Notes: generated from the sequence alone by a model not told the origin. A stretch of DNA of 9,024 nt from an uncultured Desulfovibrio sp. (GCA_947177085.1 CAMWTD010000073.1:1-9024), one strand, 5' to 3'; positions 1 through 6,091 are shown, counted from the first letter of the stretch. Program-made: numbers and translations.

Positions 1-24
1 CGGAAGACGGGTGCTAGTGCCGGA
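1..24 (+). repeat. copy A of a short dispersed repeat
   Basis: This segment matches the reverse complement of 5108-5131 at 21 of 24 positions, including an uninterrupted core AAGACGGGTGCT. The match stops on the inner side at base 24; on the outer side it cannot be followed because the window begins here. The nested inverted repeat at 49-137 follows 24 nt later. In the other copy the neighbouring structure is a hairpin at 5144-5176, on the side that would lie left of this window. The sequence shows the match; that it marks a genome-wide repeat family is inference. Confidence 0.5.
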
Positions 25-48
25 AGAATCCTAAAAAATAAGATTTTT

Positions 49-137
49 CGGCGCTTGCAAGGAAGATAAAAATTTTCGCAGGGAGTGTACTTAAGTACTC
101 GACCAAGAAAATTTTTCTCTGACGCAGCAAGCGCCGG
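49..137. repeat. nested AT-rich inverted repeat (three-tier palindrome)
   Basis: Three inverted-repeat tiers share nearly the same centre, about base 92-93. The outer tier is CGGCGCTTGC at 49-58 against GCAAGCGCCG at 128-137. The middle tier is AAAAATTTTC at 68-77 against GAAAATTTTT at 107-116. The inner tier is the perfect palindrome GTACTTAAGTAC at 87-98. The region is strikingly AT-rich for this genome and no convincing gene covers it. It could form one long hairpin or cruciform. It lacks the usual stem-plus-U-tract of an intrinsic terminator, so a repeat element, protein-binding palindrome or nucleic-acid structure is more likely. Function is unknown. Confidence 0.75.
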
Positions 138-215
138 AAAGGCTGTTTTTGACGGATGATTTCGGCATTAAGCAGGCACGCCCATCTCCGCACCATCACG
201 CAAACGCACGACAAA

Positions 216-256
216 GCCTTGCCGCAAGGCCCGGGCGGAACCCGATTCCGTCCGGG
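216..256 (+). other. tandem GC-rich hairpins in the tctB leader
   Basis: Two adjacent stem-loops lie about 40 nt before the tctB start. The first is GCCTTG (216-221) pairing with CAAGGC (225-230) over a 3-nt loop. The second is CCCGGGCGGA (230-239) pairing with TCCGTCCGGG (247-256), ten pairs with one G-U and a 7-nt loop. Base 230 is shared, so the two compete slightly. AAAGCC (213-218) can also pair with GGCTTT (262-267) to close the whole group. No U-tract follows. They could be the end structure of an upstream transcript or a leader structure of the transporter mRNA. No clear sigma70 promoter was found between 138 and 294. Confidence 0.45.
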
Positions 257-294
257 CCGGCGGCTTTCGCCAGCGCCCAAACCCGGGAGCCAGC

Positions 295-792
295 ATGACC
301 CGCTCCGACATCGGCGTGGTGGCCATTATCTACGCCACCTGCCTGCTCTTTCTTGTGATGACCCTCGAGCTCAAGGCCGCGGCCCAGGTGTACCCGCTCT
401 GCCTCATCGCCGGGCTCGCCGGGCTGAACACGCTCTATCTCGCCACGCGCCTCTGGCGGCTCTTTTCCGGACGCCCGGCCATTGAGGAGGCCGGGATCAC
501 CGTGCCCGGCCCGGAAAAGCCCGGCCTCGTCAATGACCTGCCCGAGATTTTCAAGGGCTTTCTGGCCGGCCAGTTCTTCTTTGTGGTCATCGCCTCGGTG
601 GCCTATCTCGCGCTCATGCACTATGTGGGCTTTTACCCGGCCGGGCTTGTCTACATGGTGGCGGTCATGTGGCGGCTCAAGGTCCCGCCGCTGCATATGG
701 CGATCACGCTGGCGGTGCTCGGCATCCTCATTTATTCGGTGTTCACGCTCTTTCTCAAGGTGCCGCTGCCGCGCGGCATCCTGTTCGGCTAG
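295..792 (+). CDS. tctB: tripartite tricarboxylate transporter small membrane subunit TctB
   Basis: This is the small inner-membrane subunit of a tripartite tricarboxylate transporter (TTT), which with TctA moves carboxylates captured by a periplasmic TctC protein. The 165-residue product has the family's size and four predicted membrane helices, at about residues 4-25, 29-50, 88-125 (two helices or a re-entrant pair) and 135-155. The C-terminal stretch ending in FLKVPLPRG is typical of TctB. The start is fixed by GGGAG at 285-289, 5 nt before the ATG. tctA begins 45 nt downstream, so the two should be cotranscribed. Sequence identity in this family is low, so the call rests on topology, the C-terminal motif and the tctA neighbour. 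The substrate (citrate, tartrate, other dicarboxylate) cannot be assigned. Confidence 0.88.
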   Translation: MTRSDIGVVAIIYATCLLFLVMTLELKAAAQVYPLCLIAGLAGLNTLYLATRLWRLFSGRPAIEEAGITVPGPEKPGLVNDLPEIFKGFLAGQFFFVVIASVAYLALMHYVGFYPAGLVYMVAVMWRLKVPPLHMAITLAVLGILIYSVFTLFLKVPLPRGILFG

Positions 793-837
793 CCGCGGCC
801 CGATTTTCGCCACGCCCACCTCACATAAGGACGACGC

Positions 838-2346
838 ATGGACACTCTGGCGCTCATGGGCACGGGCTTCCTGCAAGCCTTAAGCCCGCTCAACCTCCTG
901 CTCATGGCCGCGGCCACGGCCGTGGGCGTGACCATCGGCTGCCTGCCCGGCCTTTCCGCCGCCATGGGCGTGGCCCTGCTCTTGCCCGTGACCTTCGGCA
1001 TGGACCCGGCCACGGGCCTGATCATCCTCGGCGGCATCTACTGCGGGGCCATCTTTGGCGGCTCCATCAGCGCCATCCTCATCCACACGCCGGGCACGCC
1101 GGCCTCGGCGGCCACGGCCATCGAGGGCTACCAGCTCACCCTGCGCGGCCAGGCGGCCAAGGCGCTCACCGTGGCCTGCTTCGCCTCCTTCTGCGGCGGC
1201 CTTTTAAGCTGCATCTCGCTCTATTTCTTCGCGCCGCCGCTGGCGCAGCTCGCCATGAAGTTCAAGAGCCCGGAATATTTCTGGCTCTCGCTTTTCGGGC
1301 TGACCATCATCGCGGGCGTGTCGTCCAAGTCCATGATCAAGGGCCTCATGAGCGGCGTGCTCGGCCTGCTCATTTCCACGGTGGGCATGGATCCCATGGA
1401 GGGTGTGCCGCGCTTCATGTTCGGCCAGAGCACGCTTTACAACGGCGTGGACGTGACCTGCGCGCTCATCGGCCTCTTCTCCATGTCGCAGGTGCTCATC
1501 CTGGCGGAAAAGCGCATCCAGGCGAGGCCCGCGGCCGCCAAGTTCAAGGACCGCTTCAGCCTCACCGGGGCCGAGGTGAAGAAGATCTCGCCGACCATCA
1601 TCCGTTCGTGGATCATCGGCAATATCGTGGGCATCCTGCCCGGCGCGGGGGCCTCCATCGCCTGCTTCATCGGCTATAACGAGGCACGGCGCTTCTCCAA
1701 GAACAAGCAGGAGTTCGGCAAGGGCTCCATCGAGGGCGTGGCCGGCTCCGAAGCGGCCAACAACGCGGTCACGGGCGGCTCGCTCATTCCCATGCTCACC
1801 CTCGGCATCCCGGGCGAGTCGGTGACGGCCGTGCTCATGGGCGGCCTCATTATCCACGGGCTCCAGCCCGGGCCCGAGCTCTTCAGCACCTATGCGGGCA
1901 TGACCTACACCTTTTTCGCGGGCTTCGTGCTCGTGCAGTTCTTCATGCTCGGCATCGGCATGCTGGGCTGCAAGGGCTTCGCCAATATCGCGCGTCTTTC
2001 CGATGCCATCCTTATCCCCTCCATCTTCCTGCTCTGCGTGGTGGGCTCCTACGCCATCCACAACAACGTGGTGGAGGTGGCCATCATGCTCATTTTCGGC
2101 GGCGTGGGCTACCTTGTGCGCAAGTTCGACATGAACGCCACGGCCATCGTGCTCGGGCTCATTCTCGGGCCCATCGGCGAGCGTGGGCTCAGGCGCTCGC
2201 TCATGCTGAGCGACGGCGACCCGTCCATCCTCTTTTCCACGCCGCTCTGCTGGGCGCTCATCGCGCTCTGCGTGCTCGGCCTGCTCTCGCCCATCTTCAT
2301 GAACCGCATGGAGCGCAAGCTCAGGGAAAAGCACGGCGCGGCCTAG
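838..2346 (+). CDS. tctA: tripartite tricarboxylate transporter large permease subunit TctA
   Basis: This is the large channel-forming permease of a TTT system, with 502 residues as usual for TctA. The protein shows the family's internal duplication. The first half has GCLPGLSAAMG (34-44), then GGSISAILIHTPGTPASAAT (74-93). The second half has GILPGAGAS (265-273), then EAANNAVTGGSLIP (305-318), LGIPGESVTA (322-331) and HGLQPGPELF (340-349). The Pro/Gly-rich loops are thought to line the substrate path. About ten to twelve hydrophobic helices are visible and the C-terminus is basic and cytoplasmic-looking. AAGGA at 827-831 lies 6 nt before the ATG. The gene ends at the bidirectional terminator. 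No tctC lies downstream, so the binding protein must be upstream of the window or elsewhere. Confidence 0.96.
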   Translation: MDTLALMGTGFLQALSPLNLLLMAAATAVGVTIGCLPGLSAAMGVALLLPVTFGMDPATGLIILGGIYCGAIFGGSISAILIHTPGTPASAATAIEGYQLTLRGQAAKALTVACFASFCGGLLSCISLYFFAPPLAQLAMKFKSPEYFWLSLFGLTIIAGVSSKSMIKGLMSGVLGLLISTVGMDPMEGVPRFMFGQSTLYNGVDVTCALIGLFSMSQVLILAEKRIQARPAAAKFKDRFSLTGAEVKKISPTIIRSWIIGNIVGILPGAGASIACFIGYNEARRFSKNKQEFGKGSIEGVAGSEAANNAVTGGSLIPMLTLGIPGESVTAVLMGGLIIHGLQPGPELFSTYAGMTYTFFAGFVLVQFFMLGIGMLGCKGFANIARLSDAILIPSIFLLCVVGSYAIHNNVVEVAIMLIFGGVGYLVRKFDMNATAIVLGLILGPIGERGLRRSLMLSDGDPSILFSTPLCWALIALCVLGLLSPIFMNRMERKLREKHGAA

Positions 2347-2371
2347 CCAAGAACCCGTCCGCACAACAGAA

Positions 2372-2418
2372 AAGCCGCGGCGGCCCCCGGAAAAGGAGTC
2401 CGCCGCGGCTTGATTTTT
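2372..2418. terminator. bidirectional intrinsic terminator between tctA and ferritin
   Basis: A perfect 12-bp stem, AAGCCGCGGCGG (2372-2383) with CCGCCGCGGCTT (2400-2411), closes a 16-nt loop. On the + strand it is followed by TTTTT at 2414-2418, serving tctBA. On the - strand the stem ends in a run of four U residues, serving the ferritin transcript that arrives from the other side. It lies exactly between the two converging stop codons. Confidence 0.9.
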
Positions 2419-2437
2419 GCGCGAGACTGGGCGCGGC

Positions 2438-2950
2438 CTAGGCCTGCGCGTCCGTGGCCGTGGCGTCCACCCGGCCCATGAGCTCGCTGTTGAGCAGATA
2501 GAGGCCCTTGGGGTCGGAGGCGTAGAGCTCGTACTTGGCGATGAGGTCGCTCGTGTTCTTCTCCTCCTCGCCCTGCTCGGCGATGAACCAGTCGAGGAAC
2601 TGGCAGGTGCGGTAGTCGTCCACTTCGCGCGCCTCGCGGTAGATGGTGTTGATGAGCGAGGTGACGTACTTCTCGTGCTTGAGCGCCGCGTCCAGCGGCT
2701 CCTTGTGGTCGTTGAACTCGGCGTCGGGGGCGTCGATGATGCCGAGCTTCACCTTTTCGTTGTTGTCCTGCAGGTATTTCAGGAATTTCATGGCGTGCTG
2801 CTGCTCTTCCCGGGCCTGCACCTCGAACCAGTGGCCGAAGCCGTCCAGGCTCACCTCATAATAGTAGTTGGAAAAGGCGAGGTAGAGATAGGCGGAGTAA
2901 AATTCCTTGGTGACCTGTTCGCGGATCAGGTCGGCGACTTTCTTGTCCAT
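2438..2950 (-). CDS. ftnA: non-heme bacterial ferritin (FtnA type)
   Basis: This is a 170-residue four-helix iron-storage protein that oxidises Fe(II) and stores it as a ferric core in a cytoplasmic 24-subunit shell. Compared with E. coli FtnA from memory, with a one-residue offset, the ferroxidase ligands are present: E16, E49 and H52 (site A) and E49, E93 and E129 (site B). The extra bacterial C-site glutamates E48, E125, E128 and E129 are also kept, so this is a true Ftn and not a bacterioferritin (no heme Met motif) or Dps. A longer in-frame start at 3073 exists, but its extension is low-complexity. The chosen ATG at 2950 has AAAGGAG 7 nt upstream and matches the family N-terminus. In an anaerobe this protein would buffer iron and limit damage during air exposure. 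It has its own promoter and ends at the bidirectional terminator. Confidence 0.96.
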   Translation of the reverse strand: MDKKVADLIREQVTKEFYSAYLYLAFSNYYYEVSLDGFGHWFEVQAREEQQHAMKFLKYLQDNNEKVKLGIIDAPDAEFNDHKEPLDAALKHEKYVTSLINTIYREAREVDDYRTCQFLDWFIAEQGEEEKNTSDLIAKYELYASDPKGLYLLNSELMGRVDATATDAQA

Positions 2951-3001
2951 GGTGTTTCTCCTTTGGCGCTTTCTTGCGTTTTTTGCGTCATTCATTAATC
3001 G

Positions 3002-3039
3002 CGCGTCTGCGCCGGCCCGCGGGGGAGCGGACAGACGCG
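3002..3039 (-). other. hairpin in the ferritin 5' untranslated region
   Basis: CGCGTCTG (3002-3009) and CAGACGCG (3032-3039) form an 8-bp GC-rich stem. The 22-nt loop contains a further CCCGCGGG palindrome at 3016-3023. If transcription starts about 7 nt after the -10 box at 3045-3050, this hairpin sits at the very 5' end of an approximately 88-nt leader. Such 5' stems often protect mRNA; a regulatory role is possible but not shown. Confidence 0.45.
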
Positions 3040-3044
3040 GACGC

Positions 3045-3073
3045 AGCATAGGGCCAAGCGGCCGTCTTGACAA
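3045..3073 (-). promoter_or_regulatory. sigma70-type promoter for ferritin
   Basis: On the - strand, TTGTCA (3073-3068) is followed after exactly 17 bp by TATGCT (3050-3045), five of six and four of six matches to the consensus boxes. The predicted start is near 3038, about 88 nt before the ferritin ATG. I saw no convincing Fur or PerR operator overlapping it. It implies ferritin can be expressed independently of the flavoprotein gene upstream. Confidence 0.65.
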
Positions 3074-3111
3074 GTGCGCCGGTGAGGAGGCCCCGGGCGC
3101 GTCAGGCAGGC

Positions 3112-3762
3112 TCAGAGACTCTTGCCCAGTTCGTAGGCCGCGCGCGGATAAGGGGTATTGCTCACCGAGCCCTCCACCCAGACGCCGGGCGCGATGACGC
3201 GGCCCGCGTCCTGCCAGCCGAGATAGTCGAGCAAGACGTCATAATGCGCGGCGATGGGCGCGGCCTGTTCCGCCGCCGTGTTGGCGTAGGTCATGAGCAG
3301 GGCCGCCTTCTTGGGCACGTGGATCTGCCCGTTGATGGCGTAGAAGCGGTCGATGACCGCCTTGAGCTGCGCCGAGATGCCGAAATAATACATGGGCGTC
3401 GCAAAGACCACCATGTCCGCCGGGACGATCTGCTCGCGCACGGTCCCGAAATCGTCCTGGAAGATGCAGGGGCCGTCCATGCCGCAGGAATTGCAGGCGA
3501 TGCAGGGATGCACCTCGCTTTGCGCCGCGTCAAAGCGCGTGACGCTGTGGCCGGCCTCGGTCGCGCCCTCGATGAAGCGGCTGGCGAGGTGGTTGGAATT
3601 GCCGTTTTTCCGGGGGCTTCCCGTAAGCACCAGTATCTTCATGGCCTTGTCCTTTATAGCTGCCCCGGCGGCCGCCACGTCAGGCGCGGCCAGCGGGGCG
3701 ACGCCCGCCAGCGTCCCCAGAGCCAGCGGGGCCGCCGTCTTTAAAAACTTCCGCCTGTTCAT
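3112..3762 (-). CDS. Tat-exported Isf-like flavoprotein (NADPH-dependent FMN reductase fold)
   Basis: A 216-residue protein of the FMN-reductase/iron-sulfur flavoprotein group. Residues 1-33 are a twin-arginine signal peptide: NRRKFLK, a hydrophobic Ala/Leu segment, then small residues at a probable cleavage site. The FMN-phosphate loop is TGSPRKNGNSN (47-57). Flavin-ring contacts probably include TPMYYFG (122-128). Four cysteines, C87, C90, C93 and C99 (CX2CX2CX5C), followed by DD, match the compact cluster motif known from Methanosarcina Isf. It therefore probably carries FMN and may carry a [4Fe-4S] cluster that shuttles single electrons. It begins 14 nt after the aldo/keto reductase stop, so the two are cotranscribed. 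An internal ATG at 3642 has a good ribosome site and could yield a 176-residue cytoplasmic form. The substrate is unknown; many relatives bind the flavin but leave this motif incomplete. Confidence 0.87.
   Translation of the reverse strand: MNRRKFLKTAAPLALGTLAGVAPLAAPDVAAAGAAIKDKAMKILVLTGSPRKNGNSNHLASRFIEGATEAGHSVTRFDAAQSEVHPCIACNSCGMDGPCIFQDDFGTVREQIVPADMVVFATPMYYFGISAQLKAVIDRFYAINGQIHVPKKAALLMTYANTAAEQAAPIAAHYDVLLDYLGWQDAGRVIAPGVWVEGSVSNTPYPRAAYELGKSL
3642..3654 (-). promoter_or_regulatory. internal ribosome-binding site and alternative start in the flavoprotein gene
   Basis: AAGGA (3654-3650) lies 7 nt before an in-frame ATG at 3642-3640, which corresponds to residue 41 (AMKILVLTGSP). Starting here would remove the Tat signal completely and leave an intact flavodoxin-fold domain beginning in the way cytoplasmic relatives begin. 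The outer start at 3762 has a less canonical GGGGGA. Either the ancestral start has been retained after a signal peptide was added, or both products are made. Confidence 0.45.
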
Positions 3763-3776
3763 GCCGTCCCCCGCGC

Positions 3777-5057
3777 CTAGAGGTCCAGTTCCTTGCGGAT
3801 GCGCCGAAGCTCCGCCGGGATGTCGATGCCTTGCGGGCATTTGGGCAGGCAGAGGCCGCAGTCGGTGCAGGCCCCGGGCTTGTCGCCGCGCTGCACGGGC
3901 GACATGGAATAGTTGACGAGCCTGTGCGCCCGCGCCTTGTCGCCGTCGGCCTTGTACTGGTTGTAGACCATGTTGAAGAGGTAGCCGATGGCCACGTTCT
4001 GCGGGCAGGGGATGCAGTTGTAGCAGCCCGTGCAGGGGATGGCCCCGGGAGCCGAGCGGTAGGCCCGGGCCGCCCGGCCGATGACGGCGCGCTCCTCCGC
4101 GTCCAGCATGCCCGGGGCCGAGCGCCCGGCATAGGCGAGATTGTCGCGCACATTGTCCATGGACGACATGCCGCTCACCACCACGCTCACCTCGGGCTTG
4201 TTCCAGAGGTAGTCGAAAGCCCATTCCACGGGGTGACGCCTGTGGGGCGCCTTGTCGAGCTCGGCCCGCACAAAGGCCGGCGGCTTCACGAGGAAGCCGT
4301 TGCGCAAAGGCTCCATGATGGACACGCCCATGCCGTTGGCCGCCGCATAATTGAGGCCCACGAGCCCGGCCTCGTGCTCGGTGTCGAGATAGTTCTGCTG
4401 GATGAGGCAGAAATCCCACGGCGCGGCGTCCACCACGCGCTTGAAGAGCGGAACCCCGTCGTGGAAGGAAAAGCCCGCGAAGCGGATCTTCCCCTGGGCC
4501 TTCAGGTCCTGCATCTTCTCGGCGAGGCGGTACGGCACGACCTTGTCCTTCCAGCCGCGGTGCATGATCATGTGGATGTGGTAGAAGTCGATGACATCCG
4601 AGTTCAGGCGGCGGCGCGATTCGTCAAAGAATTTGTGGAAGTCCTCGGGCCGCTCCATGATCCACCACGGCGACTTGGAGGTCAGCCACACGCGGTCGCG
4701 GTAGCCGTTGGCGAGCGCTTTTCCGGTGACAGCCTCGCTCTGGCCGCCCAGGTAGACATAGCCCGTGTCCACATAGTTGAGGCCGTGGTCGATGGCGTGG
4801 CGCAGCATGGGGATGGTTTTGGCCTCGTCCACGGTCTTGCCGTCGGCAAGCATGGGCAGGCGCAGCATGCCGAAGCCCAGCGCGGACACGCCGACCCCGG
4901 TGAGCCCGTGCGGCCTGTAGCGCATGTCCGGATGCCAGTTGCGGATATTGGCCGGGTCCTGGGCCGCGGCCCAGGCCGGTGAAAGGCCGGCGACAGCGGC
5001 GAGCGCCGGTGCGGCCGCGAGGGCCGCGCCGCCCTTGAGGAAGGAACGCCTGTCCAT
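3777..5057 (-). CDS. Tat-exported aldo/keto reductase with C-terminal Fe-S domain
   Basis: A 426-residue oxidoreductase in three parts. Residues 1-32 are a twin-arginine signal (DRRSFLKGG, then an Ala-rich core ending in AWA). Residues about 48-330 are an aldo/keto reductase barrel with the catalytic tetrad D97, Y102, K128 and H162, plus a cofactor-type motif SGMSSMDNVRDN near 295-306. Residues about 340-415 carry two ferredoxin-like cysteine groups, C342/C345/C348/C351 and C397/C400/C403/C407. Members of this Fe-S-containing AKR group are usually cytoplasmic; the export signal here places the enzyme in the periplasm as a folded protein. AAGGAG at 5068-5063 lies 5 nt before the ATG. The Isf-like flavoprotein follows 14 nt downstream and is a likely electron partner. 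The substrate is not predictable. The domain assignment is secure; export is well supported by the signal. Confidence 0.93.
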   Translation of the reverse strand: MDRRSFLKGGAALAAAPALAAVAGLSPAWAAAQDPANIRNWHPDMRYRPHGLTGVGVSALGFGMLRLPMLADGKTVDEAKTIPMLRHAIDHGLNYVDTGYVYLGGQSEAVTGKALANGYRDRVWLTSKSPWWIMERPEDFHKFFDESRRRLNSDVIDFYHIHMIMHRGWKDKVVPYRLAEKMQDLKAQGKIRFAGFSFHDGVPLFKRVVDAAPWDFCLIQQNYLDTEHEAGLVGLNYAAANGMGVSIMEPLRNGFLVKPPAFVRAELDKAPHRRHPVEWAFDYLWNKPEVSVVVSGMSSMDNVRDNLAYAGRSAPGMLDAEERAVIGRAARAYRSAPGAIPCTGCYNCIPCPQNVAIGYLFNMVYNQYKADGDKARAHRLVNYSMSPVQRGDKPGACTDCGLCLPKCPQGIDIPAELRRIRKELDL

Positions 5058-5107
5058 GAAGTCTCCTTGGGGAAGGCTTGGTTCTGCTTGCGCGTGGGTT
5101 GTACGCG

Positions 5108-5131
5108 TCCGGCATCAGCACCCGTCTTTCG
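5108..5131 (-). repeat. copy B of a short dispersed repeat
   Basis: The reverse complement of this segment matches 1-24 at 21 of 24 positions. It sits inside the 140-nt gap between the CMD gene and the aldo/keto reductase gene, 12 nt from a strong hairpin (5144-5176). Its inner-side flank differs from copy A after the match. Read with the hairpin, it looks like a fragment of a larger interspersed intergenic element. Confidence 0.5.
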
Positions 5132-5143
5132 CTGCGCTCCAGA

Positions 5144-5176
5144 CGGAATGGAGGGATATCCATGCCCTCTATTCCG
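5144..5176. other. strong hairpin between the CMD and aldo/keto reductase genes
   Basis: CGGAATGGAGGG (5144-5155) pairs with CCCTCTATTCCG (5165-5176) over a 9-nt loop: twelve pairs, one of them a G-U wobble. In neither direction does a U-tract follow the stem; the only T-run on the - strand (5196-5191) precedes it, just after the CMD stop. It is therefore not a textbook terminator. It could mark a processing or stability boundary in the mRNA, or be the palindromic end of the dispersed repeat next to it. Confidence 0.6.
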
Positions 5177-5197
5177 GTACAGCCTGACACAAAAAAT

Positions 5198-6091
5198 CTA
5201 GCGCGCTTCCTCCGGCAGGGCCGCGTTGACCGCGGCGAGGCCGTTGAGCGTGCGCGGGAAGCCGATGATGGGCAGCATCACCGCGAGCGCGTCCACGAGG
5301 TTCTGCTTGCTGTTGCCCACGCTCACGTTGGCGGCGGCATGGGCCTTGGCCTGCGGGTCACAGCCGCCCAGGGCCACGATGGCGCTGAAGGTGACAAGCT
5401 CGCGCATCCTGAGGTCCAGCACCTTGCGCGTGTAGAGGTCGCCGAAGCAATACGCGCTCAGGTAATTGGCGACGATGGCCTTCTGCCCGGCCGGCGCGTT
5501 CTCGCGCATGGCGTCGATGCCCTTGGCCCCGAAGATCTGGCGCTGCACGGCGAGGCCGTCGGCAAGGCGGGTATTTTCGTCCACCGTGGCCTCGGGCGGC
5601 AGGGGCAGCGCGACGCCGTACTGCTTGAGCACGGGATTCACCACGCGAAGCGCCGCCTCCACCCGTGGGAAGCCCACATAGGCCGCGCACTGGTAGAGCG
5701 CCTCGCGGATGTCCGCAGCATCCGCGCCCACCCGCAGGGCCGCCCCGGCCTGCTCCGGGAGCGCCTCAAGACCCTGGCTCGCCGTGAGCGCGGCCAGCGT
5801 CACGAGCGCCGCCTGGCGGTCGGTGAGCGTGCCTTCGTTGAGGATCTCGCCATAGACCAGGCGGTCGCGCATGGCCGCGAGTTCCGGATCCGTGTCCGCC
5901 AGCGGGGCGGGGCCTTCGCCCAGCCATTTCTGCCGATTCTTTTCCGCCGCCGTTACCCTGTCCATGGCATTTCCTCCCGTATCCTGCCCTGCCGCCGCCG
6001 GCGTGCCCGCGCCCAGCCACAAAAATGCGCCCAGCACGAGCACCGCGCAAAGGAGCGCCGTCTTTCCCGTTTTTTCCAGGATCGTCTCCAT
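5198..6091 (-). CDS. secreted tandem carboxymuconolactone decarboxylase (CMD)-domain protein
   Basis: A 297-residue protein with a Sec-type signal peptide (residues 1-35, basic start, hydrophobic TALLCAVLVLGAFLWL, probable cleavage after PAAA) and two CMD/AhpD-like helical domains at about 65-155 and 180-292. The tandem is visible in the repeated ends: ALYQCAAYVGFPR (131-143) and ALAVMLPIIGFPR (268-280), each followed by a V-N-x-x-L-like stretch. The CxxC peroxidatic pair of AhpD is absent, so it is not an obvious thiol peroxidase. It could be a lactone decarboxylase-like enzyme or a binding protein; the family is functionally diverse. The ATG overlaps the preceding flavodoxin stop (TGATG), with GGGAGGGA upstream, giving tight translational coupling. 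A longer in-frame opening to 6325 is only antisense of the flavodoxin and is not used. Confidence 0.9.
   Translation of the reverse strand: METILEKTGKTALLCAVLVLGAFLWLGAGTPAAAGQDTGGNAMDRVTAAEKNRQKWLGEGPAPLADTDPELAAMRDRLVYGEILNEGTLTDRQAALVTLAALTASQGLEALPEQAGAALRVGADAADIREALYQCAAYVGFPRVEAALRVVNPVLKQYGVALPLPPEATVDENTRLADGLAVQRQIFGAKGIDAMRENAPAGQKAIVANYLSAYCFGDLYTRKVLDLRMRELVTFSAIVALGGCDPQAKAHAAANVSVGNSKQNLVDALAVMLPIIGFPRTLNGLAAVNAALPEEAR

Noticed and set aside
49..137. CRISPR or tRNA interpretation of the repeat-rich left edge
   Set aside because: The repeats are inverted and nested, not direct and regularly spaced; no cloverleaf arms or CCA-type end are seen.
14..280. 88-codon open frame over the AT-rich palindrome
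   Set aside because: Its translation simply follows the inverted repeat and the leader hairpins; no ribosome site or family was recognised. It may recur as a spurious annotation if the repeat is dispersed.
196..876. 226-codon open frame antisense to tctB
   Set aside because: Charged low-complexity product lying over tctB, which has membrane helices, a ribosome site and the correct neighbour.
1204..2364. 386-codon open frame antisense to tctA
   Set aside because: It mirrors tctA's GC-rich third positions, gives a His/Glu/Ala-rich low-complexity product with no domain, and runs against a clear TctA protein.
2951..3073. 41-residue N-terminal extension of ferritin
   Set aside because: Arg/Pro-rich, contains the promoter -10 region and the leader hairpin, and bypasses a good ribosome site at the family-typical start.
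3831..4982. 383-codon open frame on the + strand across the aldo/keto reductase
   Set aside because: It is a shadow of the AKR gene: repetitive Val/His/Arg-rich translation, no ribosome site and no recognisable fold.
5144..5196. Intrinsic terminator after the CMD gene
   Set aside because: The T-run comes before the stem on the coding strand, the wrong order for Rho-independent termination.
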